A DNA stretch of 35,087 bases. Origin: Oscillospiraceae bacterium (GTDB lineage: Bacteria; Bacillota; Clostridia; Oscillospirales; Acutalibacteraceae). Made by a program: the position numbers and the translations under genes. The stretch spans positions 1 to 35,087 of the forward strand of contig SVPL01000025.1 in the NCBI GenBank assembly GCA_015065925.1, given 5' to 3'. Positions within the stretch are counted from its first letter, which is position 1, and each line of letters opens with the position of its first letter. A model generated the notes under the pieces. The model worked only from the letters and a program-made list of their open reading frames with translations. It did no database searches and was not told where the DNA came from. This document shows positions 1 through 7,770 of this stretch, one piece after another.

Positions 1-2
1 TA

Positions 3-191
3 GACAAAACCCATACAAACCCCTACAGAATGTTTGAAAAAATGGGCGTGGATGTGCCGTCGGCAGAACAACTGGAAATACTCCGCGAGGAAGGTAGACT
101 TAAACCAATTGCTGAATATATTGCAGGCGAAAATGAAGAAATTACCTTAAACCTAACTGCAAATTCCTGTGTATTAATTACTGTAGAATAA
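3..191 (+). CDS. C-terminal end of a probable GH39 glycosidase (beta-xylosidase-like), 5' truncated by the window
   Basis: Only the last 62 codons are inside the window, in the frame that opens at base 3 and stops with TAA at 189-191. The readable tail includes NPYRMFEKMG, then a helix ending in LREEGRL, then a short beta-strand region ending in NSCVLITVE. This order (NxxxxFxxMG, a proline-started helix with xxLR, then a hydrophobic terminal strand) resembles the C-terminal accessory beta-sandwich of GH39 beta-xylosidases, which I recognise by pattern only. The catalytic barrel is upstream and not visible. The stop codon is 18 bases before the next gene, so it is most likely the first visible member of an operon with the GH20 and RraA-like genes. 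The family call is an inference from about 60 residues. Confidence 0.5.
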   Translation, partial: DKTHTNPYRMFEKMGVDVPSAEQLEILREEGRLKPIAEYIAGENEEITLNLTANSCVLITVE

Positions 192-209
192 ACTATAGGG
201 AGTGTTTTT

Positions 210-1826
210 ATGTTTAAAAGATTTGGTGTTATGATGGATATGTCTCGAAACGGTGTTATGAAGCCGGAGCAGGTTAAGGAGTATGCACGTACCATTAAAA
301 AATTGGGCTATAATATGATTCAGTTATACACTGAAGATACCTATGAAATCCCCGAAGAACCCTATTTTGGCTATCTCAGGGGCAGATATTCTAAAGAAGA
401 GCTTAAAGATATAGTTGCATATTGCAATTCTATTGATATTGAGGTTATTCCTTGTATACAAACATTAGCTCATTTAAATCAGATGTTTTATTGGAAGGAA
501 TTTCAAAAGTTCAGAGATCAGGATGACGTTTTGCTTGTAGGGGATGAACGCACTTACTCCCTTATTGAAAAAATGTTTAAAAATATGCGGGACTGTTTTA
601 CTTCAGAGATTATTCATATAGGTATGGATGAAGCACATTCTTTGGGTAGAGGTCAGTATCTGGATATTAACGGCAGCGAAAACCGATATGACATTATCCG
701 TAAGCATCTGGAACGGGTTATCCAGCTTGCTAAAAAGTACGGTTTTCGTCCTATAATGTGGTCTGATATGTTCTTTAGAATTGCCAATAACGGTGAGTAT
801 TTCAGCAATGATCCAAACATTATAACCGATGAGATTGCCGCCTCCTGTCCCGAGGGTATTGATCAGGTTTATTGGAGCTATTACAGAGAGAAAAAAGAAG
901 AATACGCTACAATGCTTGAATCTCATAAGAAATTCGGTGGTGAAAGCTGGTTTGCGGGCGGAGCTTGGACTTGGATGGGATTTGCATCAAACAACGAATT
1001 CAGCCTTGCAACTATGCTGCCCGCTATGCAGGCCTGCAGGGAAAAGGACGTTCAGAATATTATGATGACGGTGTGGGGAAACTACGGTAAGCTTTGCTCA
1101 TACTATGCCGTTTTGCCCTCTCTTTATGCTATCCGCCGTTTTTATGACGGAGTAGAGGATATGGAGCAGATTAAAAAGGAATTCAGCGAAATAACAGGTG
1201 AAAATTTTGACGATATGATGAAGCTTGATATACGCGTGGATGTTGGTCCCGTTGATAAGCAATATTCCACAACGCCATATACATATCTTCTTTTTAATGA
1301 TCCCCTTATGGGAATGGTGGATGCTCATATTGTAGGTAGTCGCAGAAAAGAATTTGAAGAGGTTGCCGAATATTTTGAAAATGCCGCTAAAACAAGCAAG
1401 TTTTCAACAATATTTAAAAGTCAGGCAGCCCTTTGCCGTGCCCTTGCTGTTAAATATGACCTTGGTGTTCGTACCCGAAAAGCATACAGAGAAAAGAATA
1501 TGGATGAAATTAAGACTATATGCGATGACTACCTGCTTGCTATGACAAGAATAGAGGAGTTTGTAGCCTGCTTCCGCAGGCATTGGTTTGAGGAAAACAA
1601 GCCTCACGGTGTAGATGTTATCGAAATCAGAATAGGTGCACTTTTAATGCGACTTCGCTTTGCAAGGGAACGACTTATTTCCTTTATGGCAGGCGAGATA
1701 GATAAAATTGATGAGCTGGATGAAGAAATTTTATTATTCAGAGGTCACGGTTGTAATCCCACAAACTATCAGCAATTGCCCGCACTTAACCGCTGGATAT
1801 GTATAGCATCACCCAACAATTTGTAG
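210..1826 (+). CDS. GH20 beta-N-acetylhexosaminidase-like enzyme, GcnA-type, cytoplasmic
   Basis: The 538-residue protein starts at an ATG 6 bases after an AGGGAGTG ribosome binding site. Residues 1 to about 330 read as a GH20 TIM barrel. The family signature is HIGMDEAHSLG, with the Asp-Glu pair at D140-E141 (Glu is the general acid and the Asp orients the substrate N-acetyl group). The last 190 residues are predicted helical, as in the C-terminal domain of streptococcal GcnA. The small N-terminal domain usual in GH20 is absent, because the barrel strand FGVMMDMSRNGVMK begins at residue 5. There is no signal peptide, so it should release terminal GlcNAc or GalNAc from imported oligosaccharides. 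It is clearly paralogous to the gene at 16282-17865, sharing DxSRNGVMKP, YTEDTYE, CIQTLAH and GVRTR. It sits between the GH39 tail and the RraA-like gene in one operon. Confidence 0.85.
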   Translation: MFKRFGVMMDMSRNGVMKPEQVKEYARTIKKLGYNMIQLYTEDTYEIPEEPYFGYLRGRYSKEELKDIVAYCNSIDIEVIPCIQTLAHLNQMFYWKEFQKFRDQDDVLLVGDERTYSLIEKMFKNMRDCFTSEIIHIGMDEAHSLGRGQYLDINGSENRYDIIRKHLERVIQLAKKYGFRPIMWSDMFFRIANNGEYFSNDPNIITDEIAASCPEGIDQVYWSYYREKKEEYATMLESHKKFGGESWFAGGAWTWMGFASNNEFSLATMLPAMQACREKDVQNIMMTVWGNYGKLCSYYAVLPSLYAIRRFYDGVEDMEQIKKEFSEITGENFDDMMKLDIRVDVGPVDKQYSTTPYTYLLFNDPLMGMVDAHIVGSRRKEFEEVAEYFENAAKTSKFSTIFKSQAALCRALAVKYDLGVRTRKAYREKNMDEIKTICDDYLLAMTRIEEFVACFRRHWFEENKPHGVDVIEIRIGALLMRLRFARERLISFMAGEIDKIDELDEEILLFRGHGCNPTNYQQLPALNRWICIASPNNL

Positions 1827-1840
1827 AAAGAGGATTTATT

Positions 1841-2743
1841 ATGAAACTTAATAGTAGAGAAGAAATAATTGCCCTCACCCCACTTTGGAAGGGAGAGCGT
1901 TTTCCCGACGGCAGACCAAAGGTGCCCCAAAAATATCTTGATGAAATGCAAAAAATGACCTTAGAGGAGCTTTGGAAGCCTATTTATTTAAAGGGATATG
2001 AAAGTCAGTTTGAGGGGGATTTAAAAACCCTTCACGATGACGGAAGAAAGCTTATAGGCCGTGCCGTAACGGCTACCTATGTGCCAACCCGCCCCGATTT
2101 GCTTGATGTTATGATGTCGGTTGGTAAAAACGAGGGTAGAAGCGGTAACTTCAATCAATGGGTTATTGATACTCTAGTTGAAGGGGATGTGGTTGTTGTA
2201 GATATGTACGATAAAATCTACAAGGGTACATTCCTTGGCGGTAACCTTACTACCGCTATTAAAACCCGTACAAAAACGGGTGGTGGCATAGTGTGGGGCG
2301 GAATTCGTGATGTGGAGCAGATGAAACAGGTCCCCGATGTTCAGGTTTATTATCGTGGAATAGATCCCACGCCCATTCGCGAGTTTGTAATGAAGGATTT
2401 TAACTCCATTACAAGAATTGGCAAGGCAACCGTTTTACCGGGTGATATTGTTTACGGCGCAGGTGGGGGAGTGCTTTTTATACCCTCTCATTTGGTGCAA
2501 GAGGTTGTTGAAGGCGCGGCTAAAACCCATGTTAAGGATGATTTCGGTTTTGAAATGATAACTCAAAATAAATTCACTACCGCCCAGATTGACCGAGCGA
2601 CCTGGACAAAAGAAATGCTGGATATGCTTATAGAATGGATAAATACCGACCCCAGAGGAGAAAAATACCGCGATTTAGATTGGTCAGAGGAATACTATAT
2701 GGCAGAAAACGGTGATCCCAATGATACACAAACAATGTTGTAA
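1841..2743 (+). CDS. RraA-family protein (HMG aldolase / DMKMT-like fold)
   Basis: This 300-residue protein begins at the ATG at 1841, supported by the AAAGAGG ribosome binding site at 1827-1833; an upstream in-frame ATG at 1799 has no such site and lies inside the GH20 gene. The core GGNLTTAIKTRTKTGGG followed by IRD (R156-D157) matches the G-x(about 20)-R-D motif of RraA-like proteins. In the family this binds a divalent metal and the pyruvyl group in 4-hydroxy-4-methyl-2-oxoglutarate aldolases and oxaloacetate decarboxylases. The N-terminal 60 residues and C-terminal tail extend beyond the short E. coli RraA of about 160 residues, as in the long sugar-acid-associated subgroup. It starts 14 bases after the GH20 stop and is probably cotranscribed. 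The substrate is unknown; an aldolase or decarboxylase acting on a keto-acid from the same glycan is inference. Confidence 0.75.
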   Translation: MKLNSREEIIALTPLWKGERFPDGRPKVPQKYLDEMQKMTLEELWKPIYLKGYESQFEGDLKTLHDDGRKLIGRAVTATYVPTRPDLLDVMMSVGKNEGRSGNFNQWVIDTLVEGDVVVVDMYDKIYKGTFLGGNLTTAIKTRTKTGGGIVWGGIRDVEQMKQVPDVQVYYRGIDPTPIREFVMKDFNSITRIGKATVLPGDIVYGAGGGVLFIPSHLVQEVVEGAAKTHVKDDFGFEMITQNKFTTAQIDRATWTKEMLDMLIEWINTDPRGEKYRDLDWSEEYYMAENGDPNDTQTML

Positions 2744-2772
2744 TGTAGAGTAAAATTATTGTGTATTACTAA

Positions 2773-2829
2773 AATAAAACAAATGCGTTATAGAGCAAAA
2801 ATTAAACTCCATAACGCATTTGTTTTATT
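2773..2829. terminator. Bidirectional intrinsic terminator
   Basis: A perfect 19-bp inverted repeat (arms 2773-2791 and 2811-2829, core AAATGCGTTAT) encloses a 19-base loop. The arms carry A-tracts on one side and T-tracts on the other, so the hairpin can stop transcription from both the RraA-like gene and the convergent gene at 2868-3482. Confidence 0.85.
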
Positions 2830-2867
2830 ATTTAACTTCTGATTTTATCATTTTTTATCCTTACTCC

Positions 2868-3482
2868 TTATTGGGTAGAAATATCGTCATAATCAATATA
2901 AGAATTATCTAACAAATTAATACACACTACATCCTGATATGTATAGCCCTCATCACTTTGGTAGTCAGAATATATTATTTTAATTGGAATTACATTGCCA
3001 TTAAGCTTCATATAAACCGTGTATTCTTCAGATTTAATTAATTTGTTAAAGGTGGTAGAAAAGCTTGTGGGTGGAGTGAATGTGCTTGTTATAGTTTTTT
3101 GTTTACTAATATTAAGAATATCTTCATCAGAAAATACAACTGATGATGTTTTTACAACACCACTGTCATAAACATCATAAAACTCATTAGTAAGATATCC
3201 GTTTATGGTTCTGTAATAACGGGTTCCCAAGCCCTTGAGTTCGTATGGTGTGTATTGCTTAGTATCAGATAATTTTTCTAAAAGTGCAGAATCAACCATT
3301 TGCGTTGGAGTTGATGAAGACTCTGAGTTTTTTGAATTTACATCAGGATGGTCTGCAACAGTAGAATTATTCTCAAATATTTGCCATACATTGTATTTTC
3401 CATCCCAAGGCCATAGGATAACAAAAACCAATACTAATACCAATATTATTGCACAGATAATGATAATTGTTTTTCTTTTCAT
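2868..3482 (-). CDS. Membrane-anchored extracytoplasmic protein of unknown function
   Basis: The 204-residue protein starts with MKRKT and one hydrophobic segment (about residues 5-24, rich in I, V and L, ending in LWPWDGK). A low-complexity Ser/Asn/Thr linker (about 40-65) and a soluble domain without cysteines follow. This is the layout of a protein anchored by an uncleaved N-terminal helix, with the rest outside the cell. I recognise no family. The start is fixed by an AGAAAGGAGAG ribosome binding site. Its neighbours are unrelated glycan genes: it converges on the RraA-like gene and diverges from rhaA. A consensus promoter lies about 150 bases upstream, leaving a leader of roughly 138 bases that can form a pseudoknot. 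Expression is therefore probably controlled at the RNA level, which is unusual for an orphan surface protein. Confidence 0.7.
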   Translation of the reverse strand: MKRKTIIIICAIILVLVLVFVILWPWDGKYNVWQIFENNSTVADHPDVNSKNSESSSTPTQMVDSALLEKLSDTKQYTPYELKGLGTRYYRTINGYLTNEFYDVYDSGVVKTSSVVFSDEDILNISKQKTITSTFTPPTSFSTTFNKLIKSEEYTVYMKLNGNVIPIKIIYSDYQSDEGYTYQDVVCINLLDNSYIDYDDISTQ

Positions 3483-3621
3483 AGTATTTTCTCTCCTTTC
3501 TAAAACAAAAAACGCATAAAAACACCGAGTATACCCGTTGCTTTTACGCTCGAAATTAGTAAAACATATAGATGCTCGGCAGTTGCAAAGCTTTATCGCA
3601 AGGTCGGGTATCTTTTTTCTA
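3483..3621 (-). ncRNA. Candidate structured 5' leader (riboswitch-like pseudoknot) of the 2868-3482 gene
   Basis: Read on the minus strand, the leader contains in order: P1 5' strand ATACCCG (3611-3605), hairpin TTGC/GCAA (3601-3598 with 3586-3583), a pseudoknot 5' strand CCGAG (3579-3575), hairpin TTTTAC/GTAAAA (3564-3559 with 3547-3542), P1 3' strand CGGGTAT (3537-3531) and pseudoknot 3' strand CTCGG (3529-3525). The P1 and CCGAG/CTCGG pairings interleave and are separated by a single base at the 3' side, an H-type pseudoknot geometry. Two T-rich tracts follow before the ribosome binding site, so transcription termination is possible. The minus-strand promoter at 3627-3655 places the RNA start about 10 bases before P1. 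I could not match it to any riboswitch class I know. Together with the promoters this explains most of the 336-base gap between the two genes. Confidence 0.5.
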
Positions 3622-3626
3622 TATTT

Positions 3627-3655
3627 ATTTTAGCATACTTAAAAATTATTGTCAA
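3627..3655 (-). promoter_or_regulatory. Sigma-A promoter for the minus-strand leader and gene 2868-3482
   Basis: On the minus strand, TTGACA (3655-3650) is followed by a 17-base spacer and TAAAAT (3632-3627). The predicted start near 3620 lies just upstream of the structured leader. Confidence 0.75.
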
Positions 3656-3743
3656 CGGTTGAAAATAATTTTTGGTGAATTTGGCTTTCAAAATATTTAA
3701 TACCACTTTTTTACATTTTTTTATTTTCTCACAAAAAACGGGA

Positions 3744-3772
3744 TAGACATTTGAAGCTTTTTGTGATATACT
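3744..3772 (+). promoter_or_regulatory. Sigma-A promoter for rhaA
   Basis: TAGACA (3744-3749), a 17-base spacer and TATACT (3767-3772) match the consensus at 5/6 in each box. The start codon of rhaA is 46 bases further on, with an AAGGAG ribosome binding site. The stretch 3656-3743 between this and the opposing promoter shows only AT-rich sequence. Confidence 0.7.
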
Positions 3773-3818
3773 TATTTTGAACCCGAATGGGAAAATGTAA
3801 AAATAAGGAGAATTTTTT

Positions 3819-5069
3819 ATGCAAACAGAAAAGGCTTATTTGCTTGCAAAAGAACAGTATGCTAAAATCGGTGTTGATACCGATGCAGCTTTAGAGCGTT
3901 TACAAAAAACAGTTATCTCTATGCACTGCTGGCAGGGTGATGATGTTAACGGCTTCCTTTTTAAGGATGTTGAGCTTAGCGGCGGTATTCAAACAACCGG
4001 CAACTATCCTGGTGCCGCAACCACTCCCGACGAGCTTCGTGCCGATATTGAAAAGGCAATGTCACTTATCCCCGGTAAGCAGAAGTTAAATCTTCACGCT
4101 ATTTATGCCGATACTGATGAGAAGGTTGACCTTGATGAGTTAGAGCCCAAGCACTTTGAAAAGTGGGTAGAGTGGGCAAAGAAAATGGAAATTGGTCTTG
4201 ATTTCAACCCCACCTGCTTCAGCCATCCTATGGCAGATAGCGGCTACACCATCTCCAGCGCAGATGAAAATGTTCGCAATTTCTGGATTCGTCACTGCAA
4301 GGCTGCAAGAAAAATCGCCGCTTATATGGGTAAAGAGCTTGGTCAAACCTGTGTTACCAACCATTGGTTCCCCGATGGCTCTAAGGATATCCCCGTTGAT
4401 AAAGAAGGCCCCCGCGCCCGTATGATGACCGCACTTGACGAGGTTTTCTCGGTTGATTATGATGAGGCTTATACCAAAGACGCTTTGGAGAGCAAGGTGT
4501 TCGGTATTGGTGCTGAAAGCTATACTGTAGGCTCTAACGAGTTTGCTTTAGGTTATGCAGTTTCCAGAAATAAAATGTACTGTCTTGATGCAGGTCACTT
4601 CCATCCTACCGAGGTTATCTCCGATAAAATCCCCTCTGTTTTACTCTTTACCGATAAATTACTCCTTCATGTTAGCCGTCCCGTTCGTTGGGATAGTGAC
4701 CATGTAGTTATAATGGATGATGAGCTTTTGGCAATCGCACAGAACCTTGTTCGCACCAATCTTGTTGACCGTACATACATCGGTCTTGACTTCTTTGATG
4801 CTTCCATTAACCGCGTTGCCGCTTGGGTAATCGGTACACGCAATATGCAAAAGGCACTTCTTCGCGCAATGCTGGAGCCCACAGTAGACCTTATGAAATT
4901 AGAGCTTGATGGCGATAACACCTCCCGTCTTGCCCTTACCGAGGAATACAAAACCTATCCCTTCGGTGCAGTTTGGGATTACTTCTGCGAGAAAAACGGT
5001 GTTCCCGTTGGTGCTGATTGGCTTAAAGAAGTAAAAGATTACGAGCAGGAAGTTCTTTTAAAAAGATAA
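3819..5069 (+). CDS. rhaA: L-rhamnose isomerase
   Basis: The 416-residue product is close to the usual length (about 419 in E. coli) and carries family signatures: [13 protein letters not shown] near residue 30, [11 protein letters not shown] near 53, and DAGHFHPTE then [10 protein letters not shown] in the C-terminal half, which supply metal and substrate ligands of the TIM barrel. It interconverts L-rhamnose and L-rhamnulose with Mn or Zn in the cytoplasm. It has its own promoter and terminator and so is a single-gene unit. The other rhamnose genes (rhamnulokinase, rhamnulose-1-phosphate aldolase) are not in this window. The partner genes may lie elsewhere, or the enzyme may be used on another aldose, since this family is known to be promiscuous. 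Confidence 0.93.
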   Translation: MQTEKAYLLAKEQYAKIGVDTDAALERLQKTVISMHCWQGDDVNGFLFKDVELSGGIQTTGNYPGAATTPDELRADIEKAMSLIPGKQKLNLHAIYADTDEKVDLDELEPKHFEKWVEWAKKMEIGLDFNPTCFSHPMADSGYTISSADENVRNFWIRHCKAARKIAAYMGKELGQTCVTNHWFPDGSKDIPVDKEGPRARMMTALDEVFSVDYDEAYTKDALESKVFGIGAESYTVGSNEFALGYAVSRNKMYCLDAGHFHPTEVISDKIPSVLLFTDKLLLHVSRPVRWDSDHVVIMDDELLAIAQNLVRTNLVDRTYIGLDFFDASINRVAAWVIGTRNMQKALLRAMLEPTVDLMKLELDGDNTSRLALTEEYKTYPFGAVWDYFCEKNGVPVGADWLKEVKDYEQEVLLKR

Positions 5070-5084
5070 TTAGAATATAATTTT

Positions 5085-5116
5085 AACCCGTCTTGGTTCT
5101 CCAAGGCGGGTTTTTT
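5085..5116 (+). terminator. Intrinsic terminator of rhaA
   Basis: Arms AACCCG-T-CTTGG and CCAAG-G-CGGGTT surround the loop TTCT and run into T6 at 5111-5116, 16 bases after the rhaA stop. Confidence 0.9.
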
Positions 5117-5154
5117 GTAATAGCTGAATAGTTGCATAATAAATACCGTGTAGG

Positions 5155-5183
5155 TTGACACGATAAAAACAGAGATATATAAT
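5155..5183 (+). promoter_or_regulatory. Full-consensus sigma-A promoter of the GH116-lacI operon
   Basis: TTGACA (5155-5160), a 17-base spacer and TATAAT (5178-5183) match the consensus in all twelve positions. A promoter this strong needs repression, which fits the operator just downstream. Confidence 0.9.
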
Positions 5184-5194
5184 AAAATCAAATA

Positions 5195-5210
5195 TTGTGT
5201 ACGCACACAA
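5195..5210 (+). promoter_or_regulatory. Predicted LacI-family operator
   Basis: TTGTGTACGCACACAA is a 16-bp palindrome in which 7 of 8 base pairs are symmetric, with the central CG step typical of LacI/GalR operators. It lies 12-27 bases after the -10 box, over the predicted initial transcribed region, where a bound repressor would block transcription. The LacI protein encoded at 7771-8703 in the same operon is the obvious candidate ligand, giving autoregulation. Confidence 0.7.
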
Positions 5211-5233
5211 AATATATTTGAAGCGGTGATATT

Positions 5234-7768
5234 ATGTTATATACAGGTAAAAAAACAAACGAAATACTTTTTCCATTAGGCGGAATTGGAAGTGGCTCAA
5301 TCAACCTTGCAGGTAATGCAAGTTTGGTAGATTGGGAAATTTTCAATCGCGCCAATAAAAATAGTTTCAATGGCAATTCTCACTTTGCTATAAGAGCCGA
5401 GTATCCAAACGGAGAAACTGTGGTTAAAATTTTGCAGGGCGACCAAATCAAAAATTTCACAGGTCATCATTTTACCGGAGCAAGTGGTACTCCCATGGCT
5501 GCATTCCCTCACTTTAAAAAGGTTAAATTTGACGCAACCTTCCCTATCGCTACTGTTACGCTCGAGGATGATAACTTCCCCGCAAAGGTGCTTTTAAAGG
5601 CATTTAACCCCATCATCCCACTTGATGCATATAATTCCAGCATACCTTCTGCATTTTTTGAAATAGACGTTAAAAGCAAGGTAGACGGTGTTAAATATCT
5701 TATTACTTTAGCCGTTAAAAATCCATTTGAATGTGGTTTAAACGAAAAGGTTGAAAGTGAAAAATATACCGCTATCAAGCTTAGCCACTATGGTGTAGAT
5801 AAATCCGATTTAAAATATGGCGATTTAACCATTGCTGTTGATGATAAAGATGGATTTGCGCAAAGATATTGGTATCGCGGGAATTGGTGTGATGCTGTAA
5901 CAACCTTTTGGCACGAATTAAACCTTGGCAAATTTTGTGATAGAGATTATGAGGAAAGAAAACAAGGCGACCACTGCGTAATAGGTGCCCAAAAGCTTAT
6001 AAATAAAGGCGAAAGTAAAAAAACCAGATTTGTTCTTGCTTGGAATATTCCCAACTGCAACAACTATTGGCATCCTGATTTTATTAAATATACCAAACCT
6101 GGTAAAACACAAGAAGAGGTTGCCGAATATGTAAAAAACGCACAATGGAAAAACTACTATGCAACCGTATTTGAGGATTCAACTGCATCCTGCTTTTATT
6201 CATTAGATAAATTTTCTACCCTTTATAAAAAGACAAACACTTTTTGTAATGCTATGAAAAACTCAACCCTTGATAAAACGGTTATTAACGCTATCACCGC
6301 TACTTTAACTGTTTTGAAATCACCTACCGTGCTTCGTTTAGAGGATGGTACTTTGTATGGATGGGAAGGCGTAAACACAAACAAAGGCTCCTGCGAAGGC
6401 ACCTGCACACACGTTTGGGCATACCAATACGCTCTTTGTTTCTTGTTCCCTGAATTAGAACGCAGTCTACGTGATACAGAGTTCAAATACGATACATATG
6501 AAGATGGAAGAATGTGTTTTAGAACTGCTCTACCACTTGGTTGCGGATATGCTGTTCAAGCACCTTGCGTTGACGGTCAAATGTCTACCATAATTAAAAT
6601 TTACAGAGATTGGAAATTAACCGGCAACACCAAATGGCTTGAAAAAAATTGGGACAACCTTGTTAATGTGCTTGAATACGCTTGGAGCGATAAAAACCTT
6701 TACGAATGGGATAGAGATCACGATGGCGTTTTAGAAGGCAGACAACATCATACCTTAGATATGGAATTGTTCGGCCCGTCATCCTGGCTTGAGGGTATGT
6801 ATCTTGCGGCCCTTAAAGCCGCATCAGAAATGGCAGAATTTTTAGGTCATACTGAAAAAAGCAAAGAATATCTCGAGCTTTTTGAAAAGGGATATAAATG
6901 GACCAAAGAAAATCTTTTCAACGGTAAGTATTTTTATCAAAAAATCAATCTTGAGGATAAAAATTATGCCGAGCATTTTCGTGCTATGCACTACTGGAAC
7001 GAGGAGCAAAACCAGTTAAAATACCAAATCGGCGAAGGCTCGGCTCTTGACCAGTTACTTGGTCAATGGCATGCAAATATATGTGGAATTGGCGATATAT
7101 TTGATAAAAATGATCGCAAAACAGCCCTCAAAAATATGTTTAAAAACAATGTTAAAGATTCTTTAAGAGAATATCCAAACGCCTGGCGAGTTTTTGCTAT
7201 TAACGATGAGGGCGGCTCAATAATATGCACCTATCCCGACGGGGCAAACAGACCTGTTATTCCTCTACCATATTGCGATGAATGTATGACCGGATTTGAA
7301 TACGCCTTTGCAGGTCTATTAATAAGCGAAGGCTTTATCAACGAAGGTCTTACCGTGGTAAAATACATACGCGATAGATATGATGGTGAAAAACGTAATC
7401 CCTTCAACGAAATTGAATGTGGCGCTAATTATGCCAGAGCAATGGCAAGCTTTTCGTTATTACCTATTTTTAGCGGATATACCTTTGATTTACCCAACAA
7501 CTACATAGGCTTCGCACCCATTGCAGAAGGAGATTTCAATTGTTTCTATAGCACAGGTACAGGTTGGGGTAGCTTCATAAAAACTAAAAATGAGCAAAAA
7601 ATAACCGTTAACGGCGGTTATCAAACCTTAGAAAGCGTTGGTATAGACTCAGCTGATAAAGTGAAAAAGGTTTTAGTTGACGGAGAAGAAATTGGCTTTA
7701 CCGCTAAAGATAACAAAATTTATTTTAATAAAATCACAATCAAAAAATATATAACATTTGAGGTTTAA
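5234..7768 (+). CDS. GH116-type glycosidase (DUF608 / bile-acid beta-glucosidase-like)
   Basis: The 844-residue protein has the two-domain layout of GH116. The N-terminal beta-sandwich starts with FPLGGIGSGSINL and DWEIFNRAN, the hallmark of the GBA2_N domain. The (alpha/alpha)6 catalytic domain contains GWEG (E378), CTHVWAYQYA, LFPELERSLRD and HHTLDMELFGPSSW. D509 in the last motif fits the acid/base aspartate of the family; assigning the nucleophile glutamate (E378 is the best candidate) is less certain. Known GH116 enzymes cleave beta-glucosides, beta-xylosides or beta-GlcNAc. There is no signal peptide, so it acts in the cytoplasm. The gene is first in an operon with a LacI regulator two bases downstream and is driven by a full-consensus promoter with an operator. 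Confidence 0.85.
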   Translation: MLYTGKKTNEILFPLGGIGSGSINLAGNASLVDWEIFNRANKNSFNGNSHFAIRAEYPNGETVVKILQGDQIKNFTGHHFTGASGTPMAAFPHFKKVKFDATFPIATVTLEDDNFPAKVLLKAFNPIIPLDAYNSSIPSAFFEIDVKSKVDGVKYLITLAVKNPFECGLNEKVESEKYTAIKLSHYGVDKSDLKYGDLTIAVDDKDGFAQRYWYRGNWCDAVTTFWHELNLGKFCDRDYEERKQGDHCVIGAQKLINKGESKKTRFVLAWNIPNCNNYWHPDFIKYTKPGKTQEEVAEYVKNAQWKNYYATVFEDSTASCFYSLDKFSTLYKKTNTFCNAMKNSTLDKTVINAITATLTVLKSPTVLRLEDGTLYGWEGVNTNKGSCEGTCTHVWAYQYALCFLFPELERSLRDTEFKYDTYEDGRMCFRTALPLGCGYAVQAPCVDGQMSTIIKIYRDWKLTGNTKWLEKNWDNLVNVLEYAWSDKNLYEWDRDHDGVLEGRQHHTLDMELFGPSSWLEGMYLAALKAASEMAEFLGHTEKSKEYLELFEKGYKWTKENLFNGKYFYQKINLEDKNYAEHFRAMHYWNEEQNQLKYQIGEGSALDQLLGQWHANICGIGDIFDKNDRKTALKNMFKNNVKDSLREYPNAWRVFAINDEGGSIICTYPDGANRPVIPLPYCDECMTGFEYAFAGLLISEGFINEGLTVVKYIRDRYDGEKRNPFNEIECGANYARAMASFSLLPIFSGYTFDLPNNYIGFAPIAEGDFNCFYSTGTGWGSFIKTKNEQKITVNGGYQTLESVGIDSADKVKKVLVDGEEIGFTAKDNKIYFNKITIKKYITFEV

Positions 7769-7770
7769 TT

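Noticed and set aside
603-926. A 107-codon minus-strand open frame inside the first GH20 gene
   Set aside because: Antisense to a clear catalytic domain, no ribosome binding site, no recognisable motif.
3235-3519. A plus-strand 94-codon frame across the orphan membrane protein and its leader
   Set aside because: Antisense to a gene with a signal-anchor, good ribosome site and promoter; no start signal of its own.
3525-3617. Reading the 3525-3611 fold on the plus strand as a terminator ending in T6
   Set aside because: No plus-strand gene or promoter feeds into it, while a consensus promoter on the minus strand begins just before the fold; the T6 becomes an A-rich 5' end.
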